From the NCBI RefSeq assembly GCF_036173105.1, contig NZ_CP108053.1:4278001-4342000 (forward strand): a stretch of 64,000 bases of DNA. The letters run 5' to 3'. Position numbers and translations under genes: made by a program. Source of the stretch: Streptomyces sp. NBC_00287. Lineage in GTDB: Bacteria > Actinomycetota > Actinomycetes > Streptomycetales > Streptomycetaceae. The notes under the pieces were generated by a model that did no database searches, was not told the DNA's origin, and saw only the letters and a program-made list of their open reading frames with translations. This document shows, in pieces, positions 7,643 to 15,573 of this stretch (the first letter of the stretch is position 1; every line of letters starts with the position of its first letter).

Positions 7643-8515
7643 CTATGAGCCCGCGCCGCCCTGGAAGTCGTACACCTCGAAGTCCGCCACCGCCCGGTAA
7701 CCGAGCCGCTGGTAGAGGACGTTGGTGGTGGTGTTGGCCATGTCGGTGAAGAGGAGGACCTCCTCCGCTCCGGAGCGGACCGCGGCGCGGCTGACCACGA
7801 CCGTCACCGCGCCGGCGTAACCGCGTCCGCGCAGGTGGGATGGGGTGTAGACGGGGGCGATACGGACCTGTCCCGCGACCATCGGGGTGACGCCGCACAT
7901 GGAGACGGGCGTGCCGTCGACCTCCCAGAAGGTGACGCCGCCGTAGGCGATGCGATGGTCGGCCCAGTTCTCGACCTCACCGGCGGAGTGCTCACCGACG
8001 CTCTCGGTGAACTCGCCGTACCAGCGGATCAGTTGGTCCCGGTCCTTCTCGCCCGCCACTCGCGCGCTGCCCTCCGGAACCGGCTGCGGTGTCATCAAGC
8101 TGCCGAGCCGGTACAGCCGTTGGCGCTGACGCAGGGCCGCGGCGGCGCCGGTGTGGCGCTGCCAGGAGCGGACGAACCCGGTGGTCGTCTCGCGGGTACC
8201 GATGATGCCCGGCACCGAGTGGCCGACGGCGACCAGGTGGGCGGCGAGGGCGTCGGTCTCGTCTGCGGTGAGGGGGGTGACGTTGAGCCGGTAGGGCGGG
8301 GTGCGGAAATAGGCTCCGCGCACCTGACCGTCCCGTTCCATCACCCCGAACACGGGCGGCTCGTCACCGCCGTACGCGCGCAGTCCGCGCATCCGCAGCG
8401 ACTCCGTGACCGTCAGGGCGACGGTGTGCAGATCCGGGCGCGACCGCAGGAAGCCACCAGCGTGGCCGAGGAAGCGGTCGAGGTCTTCGGTGACGTACCA
8501 ATCGTCCGAGCGCAT
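7643..8515 (-). CDS. GNAT-family N-acetyltransferase
   Basis: This 290-residue protein has its acetyl-CoA-binding GNAT domain in the C-terminal half: IAPVYTPSHLRGRGYAGAV carries the Q/RxxGxG/A loop, and TNVLYQRLGYRAVADFEVYDF is the final strand. The N-terminal half (residues 1-140) resembles the extra domain found in streptomycete GNATs of about 290 residues. The substrate is unknown. The start at 8515 leaves an 87-bp gap to the next minus-strand gene. Confidence 0.82.
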   Translation of the reverse strand: MRSDDWYVTEDLDRFLGHAGGFLRSRPDLHTVALTVTESLRMRGLRAYGGDEPPVFGVMERDGQVRGAYFRTPPYRLNVTPLTADETDALAAHLVAVGHSVPGIIGTRETTTGFVRSWQRHTGAAAALRQRQRLYRLGSLMTPQPVPEGSARVAGEKDRDQLIRWYGEFTESVGEHSAGEVENWADHRIAYGGVTFWEVDGTPVSMCGVTPMVAGQVRIAPVYTPSHLRGRGYAGAVTVVVSRAAVRSGAEEVLLFTDMANTTTNVLYQRLGYRAVADFEVYDFQGGAGS

Positions 8516-8602
8516 GTCTCATGATCCCGCGTCTGTACGGGACTTGGCCATGCCTTTCCGGGGTGAACACACGGCCGTCATATCGACGCGAGAGTCACGC
8601 CC

Positions 8603-9226
8603 TCATGACGCATCCGGATCCGGATCCTCCGCAAGGCGCGCGTGCAGATGCATGTCCCGGTAGGCGTCATGGCGACCCGCCTCCCACATCGCGCCGCGCA
8701 GGGTCCCCTCGTACGTAAAACCGCAGCGCTCGGCGATATGGCACGACGAATCGTGGCCCACGGCATGATCGAGTTCCAGGCGGTGCAGGCCCAGATCGGT
8801 GAGCGCCCAGCGGGCGGCCAGGGTGAGCGCCCGGGTCGCCATTCCGTGGCCGCGCGCCTCGGGGAGCACCCAGTAACCGACGCGCGCTGTGTTCATCACA
8901 CGGTTGATGACGTTGACGCCGATGTGCCCGAGCGGCGTTCCGGTCTCCGGGTCCGCGATGCAGTACGGCGCCGCCGTGCCCTCCGCCGCGGTATGCGCCG
9001 ACGCCCGCAGCTGGTCTCGCGCGGTGTCGAGGTCGGTGGTGAACCTCAGGGGCGTGTTCCAGCGCCGGAACTCCGGGTCGGAGCGTCCGCGCAGCCAGGC
9101 CTCGGCGTCGGCCTCCGACTCCGGGTCCCAGGGGCGCAGCCAGAGGTGCGGGGTGCGCAGGTCGGGGAGGGTGGCGGCGGCTTTGTAGCGCTGATCGTCC
9201 TTGTAGCGCTGATCGTCGAGGGCCAT
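8603..9226 (-). CDS. RimJ/RimL-type GNAT acetyltransferase with duplicated N-terminus
   Basis: This 207-residue GNAT of the RimJ/RimL type presumably acetylates protein N-termini or small molecules. It shows LRTPHLWLRPW, IGVNVINRVMNTARVGYWVLPEARGHGMATRAL and the conserved LGLHRLELDHAVGHDSSCHIAERCGF. Residues 4-15 contain a direct repeat (DQRYKDDQRYK) from a near-perfect 21-bp duplication at 9187-9225, so translation may instead start inside the repeat region. It follows the DUF35 gene by 25 bp on the same strand and may be read through from operator 2. Confidence 0.82.
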   Translation of the reverse strand: MALDDQRYKDDQRYKAAATLPDLRTPHLWLRPWDPESEADAEAWLRGRSDPEFRRWNTPLRFTTDLDTARDQLRASAHTAAEGTAAPYCIADPETGTPLGHIGVNVINRVMNTARVGYWVLPEARGHGMATRALTLAARWALTDLGLHRLELDHAVGHDSSCHIAERCGFTYEGTLRGAMWEAGRHDAYRDMHLHARLAEDPDPDAS

Positions 9227-9251
9227 GAGCCCATTGAAACCGTTCGCTCAT

Positions 9252-9728
9252 TCATTCGCATGGGACATGGGATTCCTGCGCCTGGGACCTGGGCTTCCTG
9301 GGCTTCCCGGGCTTCCCGGGCTTCCTGGGGCGGAACACGGGCACCCCGTCCCGGAACCCCGCCTCCAGCTCCATCCCGGCCCGCAGCGGCGCCTCCCCCG
9401 CCGCCCCGGTCCACTCCACGATCTCCGTCATCATCCGGGGGCCCTCGGCGAGGTCGACGACGGCGGCTACGTACGGCGTGCGCTCCCCGAAGGGCGGGAG
9501 GTCGTTGCGGTGGACGACCGACCAGGTGTAGAGCGTGGCCCGGCCGCTCGCGGTCTCCCAGACCACGTCCTCGCTCCAGCAGTACGGGCAGAACTCGCGC
9601 GGGTAGTGATGGGCCCGTCCGCAGGCCCGGCAGCGGCGGATCAGCAGGCGGCCCTGAGCCGCCGCGTCCCAGTAGGGGCGGGTGAAGGCGTCGGGTTCGG
9701 GGACGTCGAAGGCGGCTGGCGTTGCCAT
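9252..9728 (-). CDS. Zn-ribbon OB-fold DUF35 protein (thiolase/hydratase partner)
   Basis: This 158-residue protein has a rubredoxin-like zinc ribbon (CRACGRAHHYPREFCPYC, two CxxC knuckles) followed by an OB fold (GRATLYTWSVVHR, PYVAAVVDLAEGPRMMTEI). DUF35 proteins associate with SCP2-type thiolases or MaoC hydratases in acyl-CoA side-chain degradation, for example the Ltp2 and ChsH1-ChsH2 systems. The C-terminal tail RKPGKPGKPRKPR is encoded by a short 9-bp direct repeat. The ATG at 9728 overlaps the DoxX stop by one base, so the two genes are coupled under operator 2. The probable functional partner is the thiolase at 2680. Confidence 0.87.
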   Translation of the reverse strand: MATPAAFDVPEPDAFTRPYWDAAAQGRLLIRRCRACGRAHHYPREFCPYCWSEDVVWETASGRATLYTWSVVHRNDLPPFGERTPYVAAVVDLAEGPRMMTEIVEWTGAAGEAPLRAGMELEAGFRDGVPVFRPRKPGKPGKPRKPRSQAQESHVPCE

Positions 9729-10174
9729 CAGAAGATTCCCAACGCGTTGTCCATGGACCAGGTCTGCCAGGACATTCCGAAGAGGGCGACGACCGAGATC
9801 AGCGCCATCATCGAGTTCTGGCCCTGTTCGGCCCAGTCGTGGATCATCAGCGCGAAGTAGACGCCGTTGAGCAACAGGCCGGCGACCAGGGCGATCGGGG
9901 TCAGGAAACCGGCGATCAGGCCGAGCCCCAGGGCGAGTTCGGCGTAGGCGACGACGTACGCCATGGTCCGCGGTCGGGGCGCCACGACCACGTCGAAGCC
10001 GGAACGTACGGCGTTCCAGCGGTGCTTGGCCGCCACGTCCGCCGCCCACGTGATACCGCCGCCCTGGAACCAGCTCTTCTTGTCCTTGTGCCGCCAGCTC
10101 TCCAGCCACCACAGGCCGAGGCCTATACGGAGCACGGCCAGCCATTCCGCGCCGCTGAGCCAGATCGTATCCAT
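9728..10174 (-). CDS. DoxX-family membrane protein
   Basis: This 148-residue integral membrane protein has about four transmembrane segments: LAVLRIGLGLWWL, YVVAYAELALGLGLIAG, IALVAGLLLNGVYFALMI and ISVVALFG. It fits the DoxX family, associated with redox or quinone functions. It is the first gene of a unit with the DUF35 protein. Operator 2 ends only 3 bp before its ATG, so the message is very short-leadered and repression would be direct. Confidence 0.83.
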   Translation of the reverse strand: MDTIWLSGAEWLAVLRIGLGLWWLESWRHKDKKSWFQGGGITWAADVAAKHRWNAVRSGFDVVVAPRPRTMAYVVAYAELALGLGLIAGFLTPIALVAGLLLNGVYFALMIHDWAEQGQNSMMALISVVALFGMSWQTWSMDNALGIF

Positions 10175-10176
10175 GA

Positions 10177-10195
10177 ATCTGACGGTACGTCAGAT
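10177..10195. promoter_or_regulatory. Regulon palindrome 2 (perfect copy, doxX-DUF35 unit)
   Basis: ATCTGACG-GTA-CGTCAGAT: both 8-bp arms are exact inverted copies. It is the best match of the eight and defines the consensus. It abuts the DoxX start codon. Confidence 0.8.
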
Positions 10196-10229
10196 GGAGT
10201 TGCCCGGGAAGCCTGTGCGTCCACCATGA

Positions 10230-10384
10230 AGCTGTGTGGTTCCCATGAAAGCCCAGGATTGTTGGCAATTTTGTCGCCAGTATGGCTACCTTCGCACTAC
10301 TGGGACCAGGGCCACGGCGCCAACACCGACCCCGGCGACTTCATCACGTGGATCGCCAAGGTGACGGGTCACAAGGCCAAGTAG
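10230..10384 (+). pseudogene. Possible 3' remnant of a secreted hydrolase gene
   Basis: A short open stretch ends HYWDQGHGANTDPGDFITWIAKVTG, which reads like the C-terminus of a peptidoglycan amidase-type enzyme (compare GH..W....TDPG.F.W at the zinc-ligand end). No N-terminal domain precedes it; the upstream sequence is the DoxX operator region. A strong terminator hairpin follows at 10441-10485 as if a gene ended here. I read it as a gene remnant, but the match is by eye only. Confidence 0.35.
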
Positions 10385-10440
10385 GGCCCCTGAGCCGCGG
10401 TGCCACCGGTTTCCCGTCATGACTTCGGTCACCGCGAAAG

Positions 10441-10485
10441 CCACGGCGCCGAGCCCCTCCGCAACGAACGGGCTCGGCGCCGTGG
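10441..10485. terminator. Strong hairpin, 16-bp perfect stem
   Basis: CCACGGCGCCGAGCCC at 10441-10456 is exactly inverted at 10470-10485, with a 13-base loop. It follows the gene remnant and precedes the gene at 10520. No T tract follows, as is usual in streptomycetes. Confidence 0.75.
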
Positions 10486-10519
10486 CGCGTCCGGGGCGGT
10501 CTGACCGGCCGGTTTTACG

Positions 10520-11062
10520 ATGACCGGCATGCCAGCCGTGCCGCCGCCGCCCGTCCTCGTCCACCTGGACAGTCCGTTCATCAACTTCCGCGACTTCAAG
10601 TTCACCGAGGCCTCCGCGCACGGTTACCGCTGGATCGACATCAAGCGCTTCCGCCTCCCGTCCGAGGCGCCTTCGGACCGCGCCCTGCTCGCCGCCCTGA
10701 TCGCCCACCCGCAGTTCCGCGACACCTACGACGGCTCCGGCGTCCAGGACTGGCCCCGGCACGGCGGATGGTGGCTCGACCGCATCACCCCCGACACCTA
10801 CCGAGCCGTCGACGCGGCGGCCGCGAGCACCGCCATCCGCGCCTGGACCGACCAGCACGGCCCCGTCCCGCACGCACTCACGGAACGCATCCAGGCGCAG
10901 GTCCACACCCCCATCGCCACGGCGACCAGCACCTACCTCCTGGACCCCCTCCCCGGGGACGCCCGCCACGACTGGGGCGGCGTCCACACCGACTTCCACG
11001 AACTGGTGCTCATCGACCGCCCTTCGGCCACCCTGACCCTGTTGGTCGCCGCCGACGACTGA
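10520..11062 (+). CDS. Conserved hypothetical protein
   Basis: This is a 180-residue soluble protein I do not recognise. It has no signal peptide or membrane segment, is rich in tryptophan and aspartate (QDWPRHGGWWLDRITPD, DARHDWGGVHTDFHELVLID), and ends in a hydrophobic strand LTLLVAADD. It stands alone between a terminator and the monooxygenase gene. Codon use is like its neighbours, so it is likely a real gene. The first ATG (10520) and a second one three codons on are both possible starts. Confidence 0.65.
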   Translation: MTGMPAVPPPPVLVHLDSPFINFRDFKFTEASAHGYRWIDIKRFRLPSEAPSDRALLAALIAHPQFRDTYDGSGVQDWPRHGGWWLDRITPDTYRAVDAAAASTAIRAWTDQHGPVPHALTERIQAQVHTPIATATSTYLLDPLPGDARHDWGGVHTDFHELVLIDRPSATLTLLVAADD

Positions 11063-11200
11063 GGCCTCTCCTCCAAAACCCCACAACCAGACGCCGTACG
11101 CCACCGGCCCCACCCACTCCTCCTACGGACGTGATCAATCCGCAACCAATTCCGGTCTTGACCGAGACCCATCAACGGGGGGCGTGATTACGCTCGCGCT

Positions 11201-12394
11201 ATGGCCGACTCCACAGCGCACTCACCAGCCGACGCGGACCGCCCGGTGTACGTCATCGGCGGCGGTCCCGGCGGGCTCGCCGTCGCGTACACCCTGCGCG
11301 CCCAGGGCATACGCGCCGTCGTCCTGGAGAAGTCCGACCGCGTCGGCGCCTCCTGGCGCGGCCACTACGACCGGCTGCGCCTGCACACCACCCGCCGCCT
11401 GTCGGGACTGCCCGGGCTGCCGATACCCCGCCGGTTCGGGCGGTGGGTGACCCGGGACGACGTGGTGCGGTATCTGGAGAAGTACGCCGAACACCACGAG
11501 CTGGAGATCGTCACCGGCGTCGAGGTCTCCCGCGTCGACCGCGCCCCCGACGGCAACGGCTGGCTCCTGCACGCCACCGGCGGCCGCGAACTGACCGGCG
11601 CCGCGGTGGTCATCGCCACCGGCTACAACCACACCCCCTGCCTCCCGGACTGGCCCGGCCGCGACTCCTACACCGGCGACCTTCTGCACGCCTCCTCCTA
11701 CCGCAACCCCAAGCCCTACACCGGCCGTGACGTCCTCGTCGTCGGTGTCGGCAACACCGGCGCCGAGATCGCCGTCGACCTGGTCGAGGGCGGCGCCTCC
11801 CGGGTGCGGCTCTCGGTGCGCACCGCCCCGCACATCGTGCGCCGCTCCACGGCCGGCTGGGCCGCCCAGTACTCGGGCGTCCTGTGCCGACGCCTGCCGG
11901 TCGCCCTGGTCGACCGCCTCTCCCGCCCGCTGGCGAAGCTGAGCGTGCCGGACCTCTCGGCGCAGGGGCTGCCCCGCCCCGACACCGGCCTGTACAGCCG
12001 GGTGCTCGAAGGGGCCGTCCCGGTGCAGGACGTCGGCCTCATCGACGCCGTCCGCGCGGGCCGGGTCGAGGTCGTGACCGCCGTCGACGGCTTCGACGAC
12101 GGCAAGGTACGCCTCGCCGACGGCACCCTCGTCGAGCCGGACGCCGTCATCGCCGCCACCGGCTACGTCCGCGCCCTGGAAGGTCTCGTCGGCCACCTCG
12201 ACGTCCTCGACGCCCGCGGCAGACCCGTCGTCCACGGCGCCCGCACCCCGGCCCACACCCCCGGCCTGTACTTCACCGGCTTCACCAACCCCATCAGCGG
12301 CATGCTCCGGGAACTGGCCATGGACGCCGAGAAGATCGCGAAGGCCGTGGTGAAGGAGGCCGGGAACCGCGTGTCCAAGCTGCCCGTCACCTGA
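11201..12394 (+). CDS. FAD-dependent monooxygenase-type oxidoreductase (TrkA/FMO-like)
   Basis: This is a 397-residue two-dinucleotide-binding flavoprotein. The N-terminal GGGPGGLAVAYTLRAQG binds FAD. A second Rossmann motif, GVGNTGAEIAVDL, near residue 182 binds NAD(P)H. ATGYNHTPCLPDWPG is the ATG linker typical of flavin monooxygenases and Baeyer-Villiger-like enzymes, followed by a C-terminal ATGYVRALEGL and FTGFTNPISGMLRELAMDA. It sits between regulon units but has no palindrome of its own, so membership in the pathway is uncertain. The substrate is unknown. Confidence 0.85.
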   Translation: MADSTAHSPADADRPVYVIGGGPGGLAVAYTLRAQGIRAVVLEKSDRVGASWRGHYDRLRLHTTRRLSGLPGLPIPRRFGRWVTRDDVVRYLEKYAEHHELEIVTGVEVSRVDRAPDGNGWLLHATGGRELTGAAVVIATGYNHTPCLPDWPGRDSYTGDLLHASSYRNPKPYTGRDVLVVGVGNTGAEIAVDLVEGGASRVRLSVRTAPHIVRRSTAGWAAQYSGVLCRRLPVALVDRLSRPLAKLSVPDLSAQGLPRPDTGLYSRVLEGAVPVQDVGLIDAVRAGRVEVVTAVDGFDDGKVRLADGTLVEPDAVIAATGYVRALEGLVGHLDVLDARGRPVVHGARTPAHTPGLYFTGFTNPISGMLRELAMDAEKIAKAVVKEAGNRVSKLPVT

Positions 12395-12445
12395 GATTCT
12401 CTGCCTGAGCGTCCCTCCTCCGTTCAACTTTGCCTGCACAGCCAT

Positions 12446-12464
12446 TCCTGACGAAGTGTCAGTT
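12446..12464. promoter_or_regulatory. Regulon palindrome 3a (weaker copy)
   Basis: TCCTGACG-AAG-TGTCAGTT keeps the core CTGAC-N5-GTCAG but differs in the outer bases. It lies exactly 24 bp upstream of copy 3b, a spacing compatible with side-by-side binding on nearly the same helix face. Confidence 0.6.
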
Positions 12465-12469
12465 CAGTA

Positions 12470-12488
12470 ATCTGACAGTGCGTCAGTT
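12470..12488. promoter_or_regulatory. Regulon palindrome 3b (acyl-CoA synthetase unit)
   Basis: ATCTGACA-GTG-CGTCAGTT, 31 bp before the start of the NDP-forming acyl-CoA synthetase gene. The core CTGAC-N5-GTCAG is intact. Confidence 0.72.
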
Positions 12489-12518
12489 AATCGCTGTCAC
12501 ACAGGAGCGGGCGGACCG

Positions 12519-14744
12519 ATGCTTGGATCAACCCACGGCACCCTCACCACCGACTCCCGCGGGACCCGGGTCATCGCCTGCGGCGAGCAGCCCGGTCCCG
12601 CCGTCCACGGCCGGCCGGCCGAGGTCGACGATCTCGATGTCAGCGGGCGTCCGCTGTATGCGGGCGTCCCCGATCTGGACCGCTTCTTCCGGCCCGAGTC
12701 GGTCGCCGTCATCGGCGCCTCGGACGCCGAGGGCCGGCCCAACGCCGGCGTCACCCGGCAACTACTCGCCTGGTCCGAGCGGGTCGGCGCCCGGCTCCAC
12801 CCCGTGCACCCGAGCCGCCCGTCCGTCTTCGGCATCCCCTGCTCTCCTTCCGTCGCCGACCTGCCCGAGCAGGTCGATCTCGCCGTACTGCTGGTCGCCG
12901 ACCCCCTTCCGGTGCTCGAGGAACTGGCCGAGGCCAAGGTGAAGTTCGCGGTGGTCTTCGCCTCCGGGTTCGCCGAGACCGGTGCGGAGGGCGCCGCGGC
13001 ACAGGCCCGGCTCGCCGCCGCGGTCGAGCGGTCCGGGATGCGGCTGCTGGGCCCCAACACCAATCTCAACGCCTTCGAGGAGTTCCGCACCGACCTCGAC
13101 GGCCCGGCCATCGCCCTGATCACCCAGTCCGGGCACCAGGGCCGCCCCGTCTTCGCCCTCCAGGAACTCGGCGTCCGCCTCTCCCACTGGGCACCCACCG
13201 GCAACGAGGCCGACCTGGAAACCTCCGACTTCATCTCCTACTTCGCCGAGCGCCCCGAGGTGGGCGCCATCGCCTGTTACATGGAGGGCCTGAAGGACGG
13301 CCGTTCCTTCCTGCTCGCCGCCGACCGGGCCGCCCGCCGCAGGGTGCCGGTCGTCGCGGTCAAGGTGGGCCGCACCGAGACCGGCGCCCGCACGGCCGCC
13401 TCCCACACCGGCAAGCTGACCGGCGCGGACGCGGTGGTGGACGCGGCGATGCGGCAGTACGGGGTGATCCGCGTCGACGGTCTCGACGAACTCCAGGACA
13501 CCGCGGCGCTATTGGCCCGGTCGCGGCCCCCGCGCGCCGACGGTGTCGTCGTCTATTCGATCTCGGGCGGCACGGGCGCGCACTTCGCGGACCTGGCGAC
13601 CGAGGCGGGACTGCGGCTGCCGGTGCTGTCGGAGGCCAAGCAGGCTGAGCTGCACCAGTGGATACCCGAGTACCTGAGTGTGGCCAACCCGGTCGACAAC
13701 GGCGGCCATCCGGTGGGCGACTGGCGCGGCCGGAAGATCATCGACGCCATCCTCGACGACCCCGAGGTGGGCGTCCTCATCTGTCCGGTCACCGGGCCCT
13801 TCCCGCCCCTCAGCGACCGGCTCGTGCAGGACCTCGTCGACGCGGCCGAGCGCACCGACAAGCTGGTGTGCGTGGTGTGGGGGTCGCCGGTCGGCACCGA
13901 ACCCGCGTACCGCGAAGTCCTGCTCGGCTCCTCGCGGGTGGCCACCTTCCGCACGGTCGCCAACTGCATCACCGCGGTCCGCGCCTACCTCGACCACCAC
14001 CGCTTCACCACCGGCTACCGCTCCCCCTTCGACCGCGCCCCGCGCACCCCGTCCCCCTCCTTCCGCAAGGCCCAGGCATTGATGCGCCCGGGCCAGCAGC
14101 TGAGCGAGCACGCGGCGAAGCAGCTGCTGCGGGCGTACGGCATTCGCGTACCGCGCGAGCAGTTGGTGACCAGCGCGGCGGCGGCCGTACGGGCGGCGGG
14201 CCTGGTCGGCTACCCGGTGGTGATGAAGGCGTCCGGCGCACGGATCGCCCACAAGACCGAGCTCGGCCTGGTCAAGGTCGGTCTCACCTCGGCCAGCCAG
14301 GTCCGGGACGCCTACCGGGAGTTGACGGACATCGCGCGCTACGAGGACGTCTCCCTGGACGGCATCCTGGTCTGCCAGATGGTCGAGCGGGGCGTCGAGA
14401 TGGTCGTGGGCCTGACGCACGACGACCTCTTCGGGCCCACCGTGACCGTCGGGCTCGGCGGGGTGCTGGTCGAGGTGCTGCGCGACACCGCCGTACGCGT
14501 GCCGCCCTTCGGGGAGGAGCAGGCGCGGGACATGCTCCATGAACTGCGCGGGCGGGCCCTGCTCGACGGGGTCCGGGGGCGGCCCCCCGCGGACACGGAC
14601 GCGCTCGTCGAAGTCGTCCTGCGGGTGCAGCGCATGGCGCTGGAGCTCGGGGACGAACTCGCGGAGCTGGACATCAACCCGCTGATGGTGCTGGAGCAGG
14701 GGCAGGGCGCGGTGGCGCTGGACGCGTTGGCGGTGTGCCGCTGA
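12519..14744 (+). CDS. NDP-forming acyl-CoA synthetase / acetate-CoA ligase family
   Basis: This 741-residue fused acyl-CoA synthetase of the ADP-forming superfamily would activate a carboxylic acid to its CoA thioester. It has a CoA-binding Rossmann domain (FRPESVAVIGASDAEGRPNAG, residues about 49-70), a succinyl-CoA-synthetase-like middle (ALITQSGHQG, ARTAASHTGKLTGADAV) and a C-terminal ATP-grasp (LLRAYGIRVPREQL, GYPVVMKASGARIAHKTELG, LAELDINPLMVLE). A typical member is 680-720 residues; the first 40 residues are an extension. The ATG at 12519 has GGAGCGGGCGG upstream. It is preceded by two operator copies and followed after 1 bp by an enoyl-CoA hydratase gene, so both act in one degradative route. 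Confidence 0.87.
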   Translation: MLGSTHGTLTTDSRGTRVIACGEQPGPAVHGRPAEVDDLDVSGRPLYAGVPDLDRFFRPESVAVIGASDAEGRPNAGVTRQLLAWSERVGARLHPVHPSRPSVFGIPCSPSVADLPEQVDLAVLLVADPLPVLEELAEAKVKFAVVFASGFAETGAEGAAAQARLAAAVERSGMRLLGPNTNLNAFEEFRTDLDGPAIALITQSGHQGRPVFALQELGVRLSHWAPTGNEADLETSDFISYFAERPEVGAIACYMEGLKDGRSFLLAADRAARRRVPVVAVKVGRTETGARTAASHTGKLTGADAVVDAAMRQYGVIRVDGLDELQDTAALLARSRPPRADGVVVYSISGGTGAHFADLATEAGLRLPVLSEAKQAELHQWIPEYLSVANPVDNGGHPVGDWRGRKIIDAILDDPEVGVLICPVTGPFPPLSDRLVQDLVDAAERTDKLVCVVWGSPVGTEPAYREVLLGSSRVATFRTVANCITAVRAYLDHHRFTTGYRSPFDRAPRTPSPSFRKAQALMRPGQQLSEHAAKQLLRAYGIRVPREQLVTSAAAAVRAAGLVGYPVVMKASGARIAHKTELGLVKVGLTSASQVRDAYRELTDIARYEDVSLDGILVCQMVERGVEMVVGLTHDDLFGPTVTVGLGGVLVEVLRDTAVRVPPFGEEQARDMLHELRGRALLDGVRGRPPADTDALVEVVLRVQRMALELGDELAELDINPLMVLEQGQGAVALDALAVCR

Positions 14745-14745
14745 G

Positions 14746-15573
14746 ATGGACATGCCCGATTCCCCCCGTGTGCCCGGAAATTCCGTTGAGTCATTGGTAC
14801 AACACGCCACTGACAATCGGGTCTGCCGCATCACGCTCAACCGCCCCGAGACCCTCAACGCCATCACGCCTGACCAGCGGGAACGCCTCATCGAACTGCT
14901 CGCCGAGGCATCGGCGGACGCGGAGATCAGGGCCGTCGTCCTCACCGGAACCGGCCGCGGATTCTGCGCGGGCGCGGATCTGCGGGGCACGTCCACGACC
15001 AGTGACCGCGTCCCCGGCGATGTGGCCCGCATGCTCCGCCTGGGCGCCCAACGCCTCATCGCCGCCGTCCTCGACTGCGAGAAGCCCGTCATCGCCGCCG
15101 TGAACGGAACAGCGGCGGGCCTGGGCGCACACCTGGCCTTCGCCTGCGATCTGGTCCTCGCCGCCGAATCGGCCCGGTTCATCGAGGTGTTCGTACGACG
15201 GGGTCTCGTCCCCGACGCCGGCGGCGCCTATCTCCTGCCGCGCCTGATCGGCCCCCAGCGGGCGAAGGAGCTGATGTTCTTCGGCGACGCCCTGACCGCG
15301 GCGGACGCGGAGCGGCTCGGGCTGGTCAACCGGGTCGTCCCGGACGGGGAGTTGGAGAAGACGGCCCGCGAGTGGGCCGAGCGTCTCGCCGCCGGTCCCA
15401 CCCGCGCCCTCGCCCTGACGAAGCAGCTCGTCAACGCCTCCCTCGACAGCGACCGCGCGACCGCCTTCGCGGCGGAGGCGGCGGCACAGGAGATCAATAT
15501 GACGACCGAGGATGCGCAGGAGGGGGTGGCGAGCTTCGTGGAGCGGAGAAGCCCTCTTTACAAGGGGCGCTGA
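14746..15573 (+). CDS. Enoyl-CoA hydratase/isomerase family protein
   Basis: This 275-residue crotonase-fold protein would hydrate or isomerise enoyl-CoA. Visible are the oxyanion-hole stretch GTGRGFCAGADLRG, the second loop NGTAAGLGAHLAFACDLVLAAESARFIEVFVRRGLVPDAGGAYLLPRLIG and the C-terminal EGVASFVERRSPLYKGR. It starts one base after the acyl-CoA synthetase stop and shares its operators. Its 3' end overlaps the convergent membrane-protein gene by 16 bp. Confidence 0.88.
   Translation: MDMPDSPRVPGNSVESLVQHATDNRVCRITLNRPETLNAITPDQRERLIELLAEASADAEIRAVVLTGTGRGFCAGADLRGTSTTSDRVPGDVARMLRLGAQRLIAAVLDCEKPVIAAVNGTAAGLGAHLAFACDLVLAAESARFIEVFVRRGLVPDAGGAYLLPRLIGPQRAKELMFFGDALTAADAERLGLVNRVVPDGELEKTAREWAERLAAGPTRALALTKQLVNASLDSDRATAFAAEAAAQEINMTTEDAQEGVASFVERRSPLYKGR

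Noticed and set aside
8640..9690. Plus-strand frame of 347 codons over the RimJ-like gene
   Set aside because: Antisense shadow of a gene with clear GNAT motifs.
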